Assembly: GCA_963802215.1 (NCBI GenBank)
Contig: CAWDHQ010000001.1
Span: 434,001-498,000 of the forward strand
Length of the DNA: 64,000 nt
From: SHZI01 sp963802215
GTDB lineage: Bacteria > Pseudomonadota > Gammaproteobacteria > Steroidobacterales > GCA-2729495
Direction: 5' to 3'
Shown: piece by piece, positions 9,825 to 18,403 of the stretch
Layout: each line of letters opens with the position of its first letter
Numbering within the stretch: the stretch's first letter is position 1
The notes under the pieces: generated by a model
Database searches by the model: none
Seen by the model: only the letters and a program-made list of their open reading frames with translations
What the model was told of the DNA's origin: nothing
Made by a program: the position numbers and the translations under genes

Positions 9825-10742
9825 ATGTTCTCAGGCAGCAGTGTCGCACTCGTTACCCCGATGACGGCCGACGGGGCGGTGGATTTCGCCTGCCTCGAAC
9901 GACTGGTCGATTTCCACGTCGATGCGGGCACCGACTTCCTGGTCATTGCGGGCACCACCGGCGAATCGGCAACGCTCACTAAGGCGGAGCACGTCGAGGT
10001 GATCCGGGTGGCCGCCGAGCGGGCGGCGGGGCGGATTCCCGTCGTGGCGGGCACCGGCTCGAACTCGACGGCCCAGACCATCGACCTGTCGCGGGCCGTG
10101 GCCGGCCTGCCAATCGACGGTTACCTCATCGTCACGCCCTACTACAACAAGCCCACCCAGGAGGGCCTCTGCCGTCACTACCTGGCGATCGCTGATGCGG
10201 TCGATCGTCCCGTGATCCTCTACAACGTGCCGGGACGCACCGGCGTGGACATGCGGCCCGAGACCGTGGCTCGCGTGGCGGGCCATCCCGGCATCATCGG
10301 CATCAAGGAGGCCACCGGCGACCTGGGCCGGGTGGCGCCCCTGCGCGCCACCTGCGGCGAGGATTTCCTGCTGCTGAGCGGGGACGACGCCACCTGCCGC
10401 GAGTTCATCCTGCAGGGCGGCCAGGGAGTGATCTCGGTGACCGCGAATGTCGCGCCCGCCCAGATGGCCGACATGTGCGAGGCCGCCCTCGAGGGCGACG
10501 CGGCGCTCGCCGCGGAGATCGATGCCCGGCTGGCCGACCTGCATCGGGACCTGTTCATCGAATCCAATCCGATCCCCGTGAAGTGGGCGCTGCACCGGCT
10601 CGGGCTGATCCCCGGCGGCCTGCGGCTGCCGCTGACGCCACTGAGCGCGGCGGCCCAGCCGGTGGTCGAGGCCGCCCTGGCCCGGGCAGGTCTGCTGGAG
10701 TCCGCCGCGGGCGCCCGAGCCATCGCCGGCGGCGCGCGTTGA
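9825..10742 (+). CDS. dapA: 4-hydroxy-tetrahydrodipicolinate synthase
   Basis: DapA condenses pyruvate with aspartate semialdehyde, the first committed step to diaminopimelate and lysine. The 305-residue protein keeps the E. coli numbering: Schiff-base K161 (GIKEATGD), Y133 and R138 (YNVPGRTG), and the GTTGE substrate motif at 43-47. The ATG at 9825 gives the standard N-terminus (MFSGSSVALVTPM); an earlier in-frame ATG at 9666 adds unrelated sequence. The TGA overlaps the TTG start of the next small lipoprotein gene (TTGA). Confidence 0.95.
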   Translation: MFSGSSVALVTPMTADGAVDFACLERLVDFHVDAGTDFLVIAGTTGESATLTKAEHVEVIRVAAERAAGRIPVVAGTGSNSTAQTIDLSRAVAGLPIDGYLIVTPYYNKPTQEGLCRHYLAIADAVDRPVILYNVPGRTGVDMRPETVARVAGHPGIIGIKEATGDLGRVAPLRATCGEDFLLLSGDDATCREFILQGGQGVISVTANVAPAQMADMCEAALEGDAALAAEIDARLADLHRDLFIESNPIPVKWALHRLGLIPGGLRLPLTPLSAAAQPVVEAALARAGLLESAAGARAIAGGAR

Positions 10743-11041
10743 GGCCGCTTCCGGGCGTCCTGCCGGCCCTCCTGCTGCCCGTGCTGGCGGTCTCGCTCGC
10801 CGGCTGCTTCGGCAGCAAGGACGTCAACGACCGCTGCGACGACGTGGCGGAATACCAGTCCAGCCGCGACGCGTCGGCCATACAGGTGCCCGAGGGGCTG
10901 GCCGCCCCGAGCCAGGCCTCCGGTTATGCGGTCCCACCCGCGTCCGGCGCGGAGCTCAGGGGCGCGGCCTGCCTGGCCCGGCCGCCGCCCTATTTCCGCC
11001 CGGAGCCCCCGGCAGCACCGGCACCCGACAAGAACGATTGA
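10739..11041 (+). CDS. Small lipoprotein resembling the BamC N-terminal segment
   Basis: The product is 100 residues, with a lipoprotein signal ending in SLAGC at about residue 22. The mature part contains EYQSSRDASAIQVPEGLAAP and then SGYAVPP. This pattern resembles the unstructured N-terminal segment of BamC (NlpB), which binds BamD (a Y-x-A-x-L-x-VPxGL-x-P-x-Y-x-IP type arrangement). BamC is about 340 residues with two helix-grip domains, and nothing after this segment resembles them. The TTG start overlaps the dapA stop, and E. coli bamC also follows dapA directly. I read it as a minimal BamC-like lipoprotein; an unrelated proline-rich lipoprotein cannot be excluded. Confidence 0.6.
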   Translation: MRPLPGVLPALLLPVLAVSLAGCFGSKDVNDRCDDVAEYQSSRDASAIQVPEGLAAPSQASGYAVPPASGAELRGAACLARPPPYFRPEPPAAPAPDKND

Positions 11042-11067
11042 ACGCCGGCATCCCGGTGGGCTACCCT
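11038..11067 (+). promoter_or_regulatory. Predicted promoter of tRNA-Ser
   Basis: TTGAAC (11038-11043) and TACCCT (11062-11067) are separated by 18 bp, about 36 bp upstream of the tRNA 5' end. The same -10 hexamer precedes the SRP RNA gene at 13812. Confidence 0.4.
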
Positions 11068-11102
11068 GCAGCCCGCTTTCGACCTGCCAGCATGCAAGAC
11101 AC

Positions 11103-11193
11103 GGAGAGGTGGCCGAGTGGCTGAAGGCGCACGCTTGGAAAGCGTGTTTACGGTAACCCCGTAACGTGGGTTCGAATCCCACCCTCTCCGCCA
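11103..11193 (+). tRNA. tRNA-Ser, anticodon GGA
   Basis: The acceptor stem GGAGAGG (11103-11109) pairs with CCTCTCC (11183-11189), followed by discriminator G and an encoded CCA (11191-11193). The anticodon GGA is at 11137-11139. A long variable arm and the TTCGAATCC T-loop identify a class II serine tRNA. The sequence is close to E. coli tRNA-Ser(GGA). Confidence 0.97.
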
Positions 11194-11229
11194 GCCCGGT
11201 GACCCGGGGCCTGCGCTAGACTCAAGCGC

Positions 11230-11637
11230 ATGAAGGTCGACGAGATCATGTCCCTCGATCCGGTCACCGTCGGCATGGACGACGACCTGCACCGGGTGAA
11301 GAGCCTGTTCGAGCTGCACCGTTTCCACCACCTCCTGGTGCTGCTGGGCGAGAGGCTGGTGGGTGTGATCTCGGACCGGGACCTGCTGCGGGCGTCGAGC
11401 CCCTTCCTCGGGCGGGCGTCGGAGCGGCCCCAGGACGTCGCCACCCTGAACCGGCGGGTGCACCAGATCATGGCCCGGAACCTCGTCGTCGTCGGCCCGG
11501 ACACACCCGTCGAGGACGCCGCGCGGCTCATGCTGGGCAAGCGGGTGTCGTGCCTGCCGGTGGTGACGGAGGAGGGGAAGGTGCTGGGCATAGTGACCTG
11601 GCGGGACCAGTTGCGATCGTTGCTGCCGCCGCGATGA
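11230..11637 (+). CDS. Tandem CBS-domain protein
   Basis: A 135-residue soluble protein composed of two CBS motifs (residues about 1-58 and 75-133, the second with LPVVTEEGKVLGIVTWRD). CBS pairs bind adenine nucleotides or other small ligands and act as sensors; a stand-alone pair gives no clue to its partner. A TAGACT -10-like box ends 7 nt before the ATG, and no Shine-Dalgarno is visible, so the mRNA may be leaderless. Confidence 0.88.
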   Translation: MKVDEIMSLDPVTVGMDDDLHRVKSLFELHRFHHLLVLLGERLVGVISDRDLLRASSPFLGRASERPQDVATLNRRVHQIMARNLVVVGPDTPVEDAARLMLGKRVSCLPVVTEEGKVLGIVTWRDQLRSLLPPR

Positions 11638-11677
11638 GCGACACCGGGAGCCTGCCCTTCGTCGCGCCAGCCGGAAT

Positions 11678-13252
11678 CTAGTCCGGCACCAGCCGGATGA
11701 GCCGCGAGCCCGCCGCGTTCTCCAGCAGCACGTAGAGCTCGCCCTTCGGGCCCACCTCGATGTCGCGGAAGCGGGCCAGGTCCTTCAGCAGCACCTCGGT
11801 GTGGACCACCCGGTTGGCCCGGATCTCCAGGCGGAGGAGGTCGGTGGCCCGGAGCGTGCCGACGATGACGTCGTCCCGCCACTTCGGGAAGGCCTTCGCC
11901 CGGTAGAAGACGAAGCTCGAGATCCCCTGGGCCGGCGTCATGTCGAGCACCGGGTACTCGGCGTCCTTCGGGTCCAGGGTGATGCCGAGGGCCTTGCTCA
12001 CGTCCACCGGCCGCCCGTCGTAGTTCACGCCGCTGGTGATCAGGGGCCAGCCGTAGTTGCGGCCCGGCAGGAGCCGGTTCAGTTCGTCGCCGCCGCGGGG
12101 ACCCATTTCCGTGTTCCAGGCCTCCCGGCTGCGGGTGTTCCATTCGAGGCCCTGGGGGCTGCGGTGGCCGTAGGTCCAGATCGACTTCAGCGCGCCCGGC
12201 GTGCCGACGAAGGGGTTGTCCGCCGGGACCCGCCCGTCGTCGTGAAGGCGATGGATCTTGCCGTAGGGGAGGCTCAAGTCCTGGATCCCCATGAAGTCCA
12301 GGGGCGCCTTCATGCCCACGCTGAAGAAGACGTGCCCCCTGCCGTCGAAGGCGATCCGGCCGCCGGCGGCCAGGTCCGACGTGTCCGTGTAGGTCTCCGG
12401 GTCCGCCTGCCAGAGGATCTCCTGGTCCACCCAGGCGCCATCCCGGATGCGGCCACGGATGAGGCGGTTCATGGACACCGGGCGCTTCGACTTCCGGCTC
12501 AGCGCATTGCAGTCCGTGCAGCGGTCGGTGTGATGCAGGTAGATCCAGCCGTTCCGGTCGAAGTCGGGGTGGGGCGCCACGTCCAGGAGCCAGCCGAGCC
12601 CCATCACCTGCCCGAGGAAGACGGTGGAGTCGGCGTAGACGGGCGGCGTGCCGCGGATGAGCGGCGACCGGGTGCCGTCCCGTTCGATGATGCTGAGGCC
12701 GCGCATCCGCTCGGTGAGGAGGATGCGGCCGTCCCGCAGCGGCGCGATCGAGAAGGGCATGGGGTCCAGCCCCTCGGCCACCACCTCGATGCGGAACGCC
12801 TCGCGCTCGCTCCGGATCCTGCCGGCCGGAATGGCCAGGGGGATGTCCGCCCGCTTGTCCAGGATCGTCGTGCCCTGGCGTTGCTCGGCCACGTAGAGGG
12901 CCAGGTTCCAGATCTGGGACTCCTTCAGCGTTTCGGACCAGGCCGGCATGCCCTTGTCAGGAGCACCCGCGGCGATGCTTCGGGCGATGTCCTGCACCGT
13001 GACGCCGTTCTTGAGGTCCCTGCCCACCAGCGGCGTGCCGAGCGGGGTGCCGCGCAGGTCCTCGCCGTGGCAGGCGGCGCACTGGTCGTTGAACTGCTTG
13101 ATGAAGCCGTCCTTCATCGGGATCTTGCTGAGCGCCTCCCAGTCCACCTTGCCGGGGTCGAAGCCCTGGGCCACGGCGTCATTGAAATGCAGGGCGAGGG
13201 CGGCGAGCGCGCCCAGGCCGAGCAGGGCGGATCGGTTCGGGGTCCGGAACAT
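11678..13252 (-). CDS. Periplasmic cytochrome c / PQQ-type sugar dehydrogenase fusion
   Basis: The 524-residue precursor has a signal peptide ending near DAVAQ. It is followed by a class I cytochrome c domain with the heme motif CAACH and an axial-methionine candidate in DKGMPAWSE. The C-terminal ~400 residues are a six-bladed beta-propeller of the soluble glucose/sorbosone dehydrogenase family (GRILLTERMRGL, GWLLDVAPHPDF, GHRSPQGLEW, GRNYGWPLITSG). It probably oxidises an aldose or related alcohol with PQQ and passes electrons to its own heme. The ATG at 13252 has GGAGG 5 nt upstream and starts the signal peptide. No PQQ synthesis genes are in the window. Confidence 0.86.
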   Translation of the reverse strand: MFRTPNRSALLGLGALAALALHFNDAVAQGFDPGKVDWEALSKIPMKDGFIKQFNDQCAACHGEDLRGTPLGTPLVGRDLKNGVTVQDIARSIAAGAPDKGMPAWSETLKESQIWNLALYVAEQRQGTTILDKRADIPLAIPAGRIRSEREAFRIEVVAEGLDPMPFSIAPLRDGRILLTERMRGLSIIERDGTRSPLIRGTPPVYADSTVFLGQVMGLGWLLDVAPHPDFDRNGWIYLHHTDRCTDCNALSRKSKRPVSMNRLIRGRIRDGAWVDQEILWQADPETYTDTSDLAAGGRIAFDGRGHVFFSVGMKAPLDFMGIQDLSLPYGKIHRLHDDGRVPADNPFVGTPGALKSIWTYGHRSPQGLEWNTRSREAWNTEMGPRGGDELNRLLPGRNYGWPLITSGVNYDGRPVDVSKALGITLDPKDAEYPVLDMTPAQGISSFVFYRAKAFPKWRDDVIVGTLRATDLLRLEIRANRVVHTEVLLKDLARFRDIEVGPKGELYVLLENAAGSRLIRLVPD

Positions 13253-13316
13253 CGGCGCCTCCATCGGGGTGGCGCCATGATAAGGACAGTACCGGGTCCG
13301 GCCTATACTCCCGGCC

Positions 13317-13757
13317 ATGAACGCCCCGGGGATACGGCACCTTCGCGAGTCTGATGCACGGGACTGGCGGACCCTCTGGCAGGGCTATCTCGAGTTCTAC
13401 CAGGCCGTGTTGCCGGCGGCGGCCACCGACACGACCTGGCGGCGCCTGCTGGATCCGGCCGAACCGCTCTTCGGCCTTGTTGCCGAGCGCGACGGTGCGC
13501 TGGCCGGCTTCGCCCACTGCATCCTCCATCGCGGCACCTGGTCGGTCGGCGACCAGTGTTACCTGGAGGATCTCTACGTGGCGCCCGGCGCGCGCGGCGC
13601 CGGCACGGGAAGGGCGCTGATCGAGGCCGTCTATCGGGAGGCCGATCTCCGGGGCGCGGACCGCGTCTACTGGCTGACTCACGAGACCAACAGCACCGCG
13701 CGCGCCCTTTACGACCGCGTCGCCCGGCGCAGCGGCTTCATCCACTACACCCGCTAG
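13317..13757 (+). CDS. GNAT-family N-acetyltransferase
   Basis: A 146-residue acetyltransferase with the acetyl-CoA binding motif A, LEDLYVAPGARGAGTGRALIEAV (residues 80-102), and the C-terminal WLTHETNSTARALYDRVA. The substrate is not predictable. A TATACT -10-like box ends 7 nt before the ATG, suggesting a leaderless transcript. The gene is divergent from the sugar dehydrogenase. Confidence 0.88.
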   Translation: MNAPGIRHLRESDARDWRTLWQGYLEFYQAVLPAAATDTTWRRLLDPAEPLFGLVAERDGALAGFAHCILHRGTWSVGDQCYLEDLYVAPGARGAGTGRALIEAVYREADLRGADRVYWLTHETNSTARALYDRVARRSGFIHYTR

Positions 13758-13760
13758 GCC

Positions 13761-13788
13761 GTTTGCCGCCTTCCGGCAGCCGGCAAAC
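13761..13788 (+). terminator. Inverted repeat after the GNAT gene
   Basis: GTTTGCCG (13761-13768) and CGGCAAAC (13781-13788) form an 8-bp stem just after the GNAT stop. No U-run follows, so if it terminates transcription it is not a classical intrinsic terminator. It abuts the -35 of the SRP RNA promoter. Confidence 0.35.
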
Positions 13789-13817
13789 TTGCCCAAAGTG
13801 GGGCCACCGCATACCCT
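13789..13817 (+). promoter_or_regulatory. Promoter of the SRP RNA gene
   Basis: TTGCCC (13789-13794) and TACCCT (13812-13817) are spaced by 17 bp, and the SRP RNA 5' stem begins 7 nt after the -10 box. Confidence 0.6.
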
Positions 13818-13823
13818 GTTAAC

Positions 13824-13931
13824 GGGTCCGCGCTGGTCCCCCCGCGGCGGCTGGCCGTGAACCCCGTCAGGTCCGGAAGGAAGCAGCGGTAGCGGTGATG
13901 CCGGGCGCCGGGGTGCGGCTGGCGCGGGCTC
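13824..13931 (+). ncRNA. ffs: Signal recognition particle 4.5S RNA
   Basis: The SRP domain IV signature GTCAGGTCCGGAAGGAAGC starts at 13866 and is followed by the GTAGCGG side. The terminal stem pairs 13824-13833 with 13922-13931 (10 bp including one G-U and one U-G pair). The length of about 108 nt matches bacterial 4.5S RNA, which works with Ffh in cotranslational membrane targeting. It is located directly upstream of dnaX. Confidence 0.93.
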
Positions 13932-13982
13932 ACTTGTTGCTGTTCCAAGCCGGTATTCCAGGGCCCCCGTCGCCACCAACCC

Positions 13983-15623
13983 ATGACCTACCTTGCCCTC
14001 GCCCGCAAATGGCGCCCCCGGACCTTCGCCGACGTGGCGGGGCAGGGTCACGTCGTGCGGGCCCTCGAGAACGCGCTGAACTCCGGCAAGCTCCACCACG
14101 CGTTCCTCTTCACCGGCACCCGGGGCGTCGGCAAGACGACGATCGCCCGGATCTTCGTCAAGGCGCTGAACTGCGAGCGGTCGGTCAGTGCCCAGCCCTG
14201 TGGCGAGTGCAGCAGCTGCCTGGCCATCGACCAGGGCCGCTTCGTGGACTTCCTCGAGGTGGACGCGGCGTCGCGCACCGGCATCGACGACGCCCGGGAA
14301 CTGCTCGACAACGCCCAGTACAGCCCGGCTGCGGGCCGCTTCAAGGTGTACCTCATCGACGAGGTGCACATGCTGTCCAAGCCGGCCTTCAACGCGCTGC
14401 TGAAGACCCTCGAGGAGCCGCCACCCCACGTCAAGTTCCTGCTGGCGACCACCGACCCCCAGAAGATTCCGGTCACGGTGCTGTCCCGCTGCCTGCAGTT
14501 CAACCTGAAGCGCCTGCCCCAGGCCACCATCGTCGAGCGGCTGACCCGGGTTTGCGGCAGCGAAGGGATCAGCGTGGAGCCGGGCGCCATCGTCCGGCTG
14601 GCGCGCGCCGCGGCGGGCAGCATGCGCGATGCCCTGAGCCTGCTGGACCAGGCCCTCGCGTTCGGCGACGGCAGCCTGCGCGACGCCGACGTGGCCGAGA
14701 TGCTGGGGAGCCTGGACCGGGCGCGGATCAGCGCGCTCCTGGAGGCGCTGGCCGCGGCCGACGCGCCGGGCCTCCTCGGCCAGGTCCGGCAGCTGGACGA
14801 AATGGCGCCTGACTACGGCGACGTGCTGGCGGGCCTCGCCACTCTCCTGCAGCAGGTCGCGGTGGTGCAGGTGGCCGGACCCGGGGCGCTGGACACGGAG
14901 GCGACGGGCGAGGACGACGCCGCGTTCCTCCTGCGGCTGGCGGCCGGGATGGCCCCGGAGACCGCGCAGCTCATGTACCAGATTGCCGTGATCGGCCGGC
15001 GGGACCTCGTGCTCGCGCCGGACCCCCGGACCGGCTTCGAGATGGCGCTGCTCCGCATGGTGGCCTTCCACCCGGAACGGCAGCAGCCCGTGGCGTCGGC
15101 GGCCCACTCTGCTGCGGTCCACGCTTCTGCAGCCCACGCTGCTGTAGCCCGGAGGCCCGCGAGCCCGGCACCGTCCGCCCCGTCGATGCCTGCGCCGGCG
15201 GTGACGGCGAACGTGGCGAGCGGGGACATTGGCGACTGGCCGGCCTTCGTCCAGACCCTGACCCTCGACGGCGCCGCGCGACAGCTGGCGGCCCATTGCG
15301 CCCTCGTCGCCCAGACACCGTTCGAGATCCGCCTGACGCTGGCGAAGCGCAACGCCCACCTGCTCACCGACAACCTGCGGAACAGGCTGGTGGCGGCCGT
15401 GCAGGAGCGCGTCGGCAGTGCCGTCAAGGTGCAGGTCGCCATCGCTGATGCGGCACCGGACACGCCGGCCGCGCGCCAGGCCCAGACCGAGGATGAAGAG
15501 ATGCGCCTGGCCCGCGAGCGCATCGCCGCCGACAGCAACGTCAGGCAGATGGCCGAGCTCTTCGGAGCCGAGGTCATTCCCGAATCGATCCGCAAGAACC
15601 CGAATCCGCCACCCCGGAAGTGA
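13983..15623 (+). CDS. dnaX: DNA polymerase III subunit tau/gamma
   Basis: DnaX is the ATPase of the replication clamp loader. It has Walker A GTRGVGKTTIAR, the four-cysteine zinc module (C65 to C77 region, CGECSSC), Walker B YLIDEVHML and the SRC motif LSRCLQF. Domains I-III end near residue 365. A Pro/Ala-rich linker (about 370-410) and a short tau-specific C-terminus follow. At 546 residues it is shorter than E. coli tau. No A-rich slippery heptamer was seen, so gamma production by frameshifting is not supported. It forms an operon with ybaB and recR. Confidence 0.95.
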   Translation: MTYLALARKWRPRTFADVAGQGHVVRALENALNSGKLHHAFLFTGTRGVGKTTIARIFVKALNCERSVSAQPCGECSSCLAIDQGRFVDFLEVDAASRTGIDDARELLDNAQYSPAAGRFKVYLIDEVHMLSKPAFNALLKTLEEPPPHVKFLLATTDPQKIPVTVLSRCLQFNLKRLPQATIVERLTRVCGSEGISVEPGAIVRLARAAAGSMRDALSLLDQALAFGDGSLRDADVAEMLGSLDRARISALLEALAAADAPGLLGQVRQLDEMAPDYGDVLAGLATLLQQVAVVQVAGPGALDTEATGEDDAAFLLRLAAGMAPETAQLMYQIAVIGRRDLVLAPDPRTGFEMALLRMVAFHPERQQPVASAAHSAAVHASAAHAAVARRPASPAPSAPSMPAPAVTANVASGDIGDWPAFVQTLTLDGAARQLAAHCALVAQTPFEIRLTLAKRNAHLLTDNLRNRLVAAVQERVGSAVKVQVAIADAAPDTPAARQAQTEDEEMRLARERIAADSNVRQMAELFGAEVIPESIRKNPNPPPRK

Positions 15624-15630
15624 GTGACCC

Positions 15631-15954
15631 ATGAAAGCCGATATTGGCAGCCTGATGAAGCAGGCGCAGAAGATGCAGGCCCAGATGCAGAAGGCCCAGG
15701 AGGAGCTTGCCGCCCTCGAGGTGACGGGCGAGGCGGGCGGTGGCCTGGTACAGCTCCGCATGACCTGCAAGCACGAGGTGCGCAGGCTGAGCATCGATCA
15801 GTCCCTGGTGGGCGACGACCGCGAGATGCTCGAGGACGTGCTCATCGCTGCCTTCAACGACGCCCTCCGCAAGGTCGAGCGGACGGTGCAGGACAAGCTG
15901 GGCGGGATGACGGCAGGCCTCGGCCTGCCGGCCGGCCTGAAGCTGCCCTTCTGA
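15631..15954 (+). CDS. ybaB: YbaB/EbfC nucleoid-associated protein
   Basis: A 107-residue DNA-binding protein forming a tweezer-like dimer. The N-terminal coiled helix (MKQAQKMQAQMQKAQEELA) and GLPAGLKLPF tail are typical. The start is 7 nt after the dnaX stop, and recR follows 30 bp later: the classical dnaX-ybaB-recR operon. Confidence 0.95.
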   Translation: MKADIGSLMKQAQKMQAQMQKAQEELAALEVTGEAGGGLVQLRMTCKHEVRRLSIDQSLVGDDREMLEDVLIAAFNDALRKVERTVQDKLGGMTAGLGLPAGLKLPF

Positions 15955-15984
15955 AAACCGCCACGTCGGGCCGGGTCCACTGAC

Positions 15985-16593
15985 ATGGCGTTCACGCCGC
16001 TCCTTCAGGATCTCCTGGCCGCGCTCCGCTGCCTCCCGGGCGTGGGGCCGAAGTCTTCCCAGCGGATGGCGTTCCACCTGCTGGAGCGCGACCGGGAGGG
16101 TGCCCAGCGGATCATCCGCGCCCTCGGCGCCGCCCTCGAGCGGATCGGCCTCTGTGCCCGCTGCCGGATGTTCTCGGAGACCGAGTTGTGCGGAATCTGT
16201 GGCGACTCCCGGCGCGATGCCGGACTCGTCTGCGTCGTGGAGACCCCCGCTGACGTGATCGCCATCGAGGAATCGGGCGTCTACCGGGGCCGCTATTTCG
16301 TGCTCATGGGCCGGCTGTCGCCCCTCGATGGCATCGGCCCGGACCAGCTGGGCGTGCCGGTGCTGGAGTCCCAGCTGGGCGACGGCATCACCCGCGAGCT
16401 GATCCTCGCCACCAGCGCGACGGTGGAGGGCGAGGCCACCTCGGGTTACCTGGCGGGCCTGGCCCGGGAGCACGGCATCCGGGTCACCCGCATCGCCCAC
16501 GGCGTGCCCATGGGCGGCGAGCTGGAGTACGTGGACGCCGGCACGCTGTCCCATGCCATCACGGCGCGGACGCCCGTGCTGTCGGATCGGTAG
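15985..16593 (+). CDS. recR: Recombination mediator RecR
   Basis: RecR works with RecF/RecO to load RecA on gapped DNA. The 202-residue protein has the N-terminal HhH (LPGVGPKSSQRMAFHLL), the zinc finger CARCRMFSETELCGIC at about residues 58-73, the TOPRIM domain (CVVETPADVIAIEESGVYRGRYFVL) and the C-terminal Walker-like helix. It is the last gene of the dnaX operon. Confidence 0.95.
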   Translation: MAFTPLLQDLLAALRCLPGVGPKSSQRMAFHLLERDREGAQRIIRALGAALERIGLCARCRMFSETELCGICGDSRRDAGLVCVVETPADVIAIEESGVYRGRYFVLMGRLSPLDGIGPDQLGVPVLESQLGDGITRELILATSATVEGEATSGYLAGLAREHGIRVTRIAHGVPMGGELEYVDAGTLSHAITARTPVLSDR

Positions 16594-16738
16594 GCGTCGC
16601 CAGATAGTCCTTGATTTCACATATTCCGCATACGACCGGGCGCGCCCGTGTAAATGCGCCGTACACTTGGCCAGCAAGGCAGATTTGCGCAGCGTGACCT
16701 GCTGACGGCCGACTCCAGTGCCGGCCGCGGAGGATGGC

Positions 16739-17428
16739 ATGCAGATCCGGATACTCACCGGTACCGCAACCATTGGGTTGATGGTGTCGTTGACGGCATG
16801 CATTCCGATTCCCATTGCCACCAGGGCGAATGACGTCGAGGTCGTTCAGGAGCCGAGGCCGATTGACGACAGGGCAACCTGGCTGTCGGGAGCCAGGCTT
16901 GCTCCCCTCGACAACACGCGAATGGTTGCTGTCCTGGCGAAGGCACTGTCCAAGGCTGCTCCACGAATGAAAGCGGTAGAAGGCAGCCTCGTGTGGCGAA
17001 CAGCGTTCCCGGATTTCAATCTCGATGAAATCCCCGTCGAGGAGTTCATGGCGGACGAGCGCCGCGCCCGGCTGCTGGCCATGGGGCTGCGCTTCGTGCT
17101 GGTCCTCGGTTCGGTACGCACGAATTCATCGGAGTCCGACGAATTTCCCTTGCCATACCTGATGAAGTGGGATGTGGATACGACGCTCTGGCTGACGGTG
17201 GTGGACCTTGCACGTGACGGATCTCGGCAGCAACTGACCGTCCGGACGAGTGGCCAAGGCGGCGCGTTCTACCTTCCCGCGTACATCCTGGTATTCACGC
17301 GATTCGAGACTTACCCTGATACCGAGAAGGCAGCCGCCGAGGCGGGAGCGGCCCGGGTAGCCGCACTGGTAACTGGTGTGGTGCCAGAGGGGGACGTAGG
17401 AATCGTCATAGTCTCGCAAGCTCGCTGA
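16739..17428 (+). CDS. Uncharacterised lipoprotein
   Basis: The 229-residue precursor has a lipoprotein signal with lipobox SLTAC at about residue 21. The rest is a mixed alpha/beta globular protein with no motif I recognise; a region around FVLVLGSVRTNSS might be a strand of a TolB-N-like or envelope fold. The ATG at 16739 has GGAGG 5 nt upstream. Base composition looks less GC-rich and codon use more relaxed than neighbours, a hint of later acquisition. It is a monocistron between recR and rsgA. Confidence 0.75.
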   Translation: MQIRILTGTATIGLMVSLTACIPIPIATRANDVEVVQEPRPIDDRATWLSGARLAPLDNTRMVAVLAKALSKAAPRMKAVEGSLVWRTAFPDFNLDEIPVEEFMADERRARLLAMGLRFVLVLGSVRTNSSESDEFPLPYLMKWDVDTTLWLTVVDLARDGSRQQLTVRTSGQGGAFYLPAYILVFTRFETYPDTEKAAAEAGAARVAALVTGVVPEGDVGIVIVSQAR

Positions 17429-17437
17429 AGTGTCCGG

Positions 17438-18370
17438 CTAGTCGCGTCCCTCCGCCTGCCGCACCAGATTCATGAGCCGCCGGTAGCTCTCGTAGCGCCG
17501 CGGATCGATCTCGCCCGCGACGACCGCTTCCTGCACGGCGCAGTGGCTCTCCCGCAGGTGGCTGCAGTCGGTGAACCGGCACTGGCGGCCGTGCTCCTCG
17601 ATCTCGACGAAGCCGCTGCTGATGGCCCGCCGCTCCGGGATGGCGGGAACGAAGTCCCGGACGCCCGGCGTGTCGACGAGCCCCCCGCCGCCGGGCAGGG
17701 GATGCAGGACTGACGCGGTCGTCGTGTGGCGGCCCTCGTCGCTCGCGAACGAAATCTCGCCGGTCAGCGCTTCAGCGTCGGGCACCAAGGTGTTCATTAG
17801 CGACGACTTGCCGACGCCCGACTGGCCCACCAGGATGCCTGTGCCCGTGCCGATCCAGGCGCGCAGGGCGGCGATGCCGTCCCCGGTGACCGCGGACACG
17901 GGCCAGACAGGGCATCCCAGCGTCTCGTACCGCGCCAGCGGCGCCGGCGGTGGTCCGCCCACGTCGGACTTGTTCCAGGCGAGGGCGCTGGCCGCGCCCA
18001 TGAGCCGCGCGGCGCACAGGTACCGGTCGGTCAGGAACAGGTCGGGCATCGGTAGGGCGGCCATCACCACGACGAGGTGGGTGACGTTGGCAGCGATCGT
18101 TTCCGGCAGGCCGCCGCGACCGGACAGGCGTTGCAGTTCGTTGTCCCGGGGCACGATGCTCTCGATGACCACGGGTTCGCCGGGCGCCGAGGCCGCGAAG
18201 CGTACCCGGTCGCCGCAATAGACCCGGAGCTGGCGCCCGCGCATCATGAAGGGCAGGCGGTTGCCGTCGTCCTCCGCGAGGATGCCCCGGCGGCCGTGGG
18301 CCGCAACGACCAGGGCGGGCCGCAGAATGCCTTTGCTAGAATCCGCCGCGCCTGTCGGTGCGCGCTTCAT
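17438..18370 (-). CDS. rsgA: Ribosome small-subunit-dependent GTPase RsgA
   Basis: RsgA is a late-stage 30S assembly GTPase with circularly permuted G motifs. In order: an OB fold (residues 15-75), G4 NKSD, G5 VSAVTG, G1 GQSGVGKSSLMNTL, G2 HTTTASVLHPL, G3 DTPG, then a zinc module CRFTDCSHLRESHC. The length of 310 is slightly shorter than E. coli. It is head to head with orn, an arrangement conserved in many gammaproteobacteria. Confidence 0.95.
   Translation of the reverse strand: MKRAPTGAADSSKGILRPALVVAAHGRRGILAEDDGNRLPFMMRGRQLRVYCGDRVRFAASAPGEPVVIESIVPRDNELQRLSGRGGLPETIAANVTHLVVVMAALPMPDLFLTDRYLCAARLMGAASALAWNKSDVGGPPPAPLARYETLGCPVWPVSAVTGDGIAALRAWIGTGTGILVGQSGVGKSSLMNTLVPDAEALTGEISFASDEGRHTTTASVLHPLPGGGGLVDTPGVRDFVPAIPERRAISSGFVEIEEHGRQCRFTDCSHLRESHCAVQEAVVAGEIDPRRYESYRRLMNLVRQAEGRD
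18335..18342 (+). promoter_or_regulatory. Extended -10 element upstream of orn
   Basis: TGC followed by TAGAAT gives an extended -10 box about 60 bp upstream of the orn ATG, inside the 5' end of rsgA. No convincing -35 is present. Confidence 0.35.
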
Positions 18371-18403
18371 CCGGCTTGCAGGATCAGTTGACGGGGAGAG
18401 GGC

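Noticed and set aside
13983..15623. Programmed frameshift in dnaX giving gamma
   Set aside because: No A-rich slippery heptamer or following hairpin could be seen.
13179..15794. 871-codon open frame antisense to dnaX
   Set aside because: No start context and no family features; it mirrors GC-biased third positions of dnaX and the adjacent genes.
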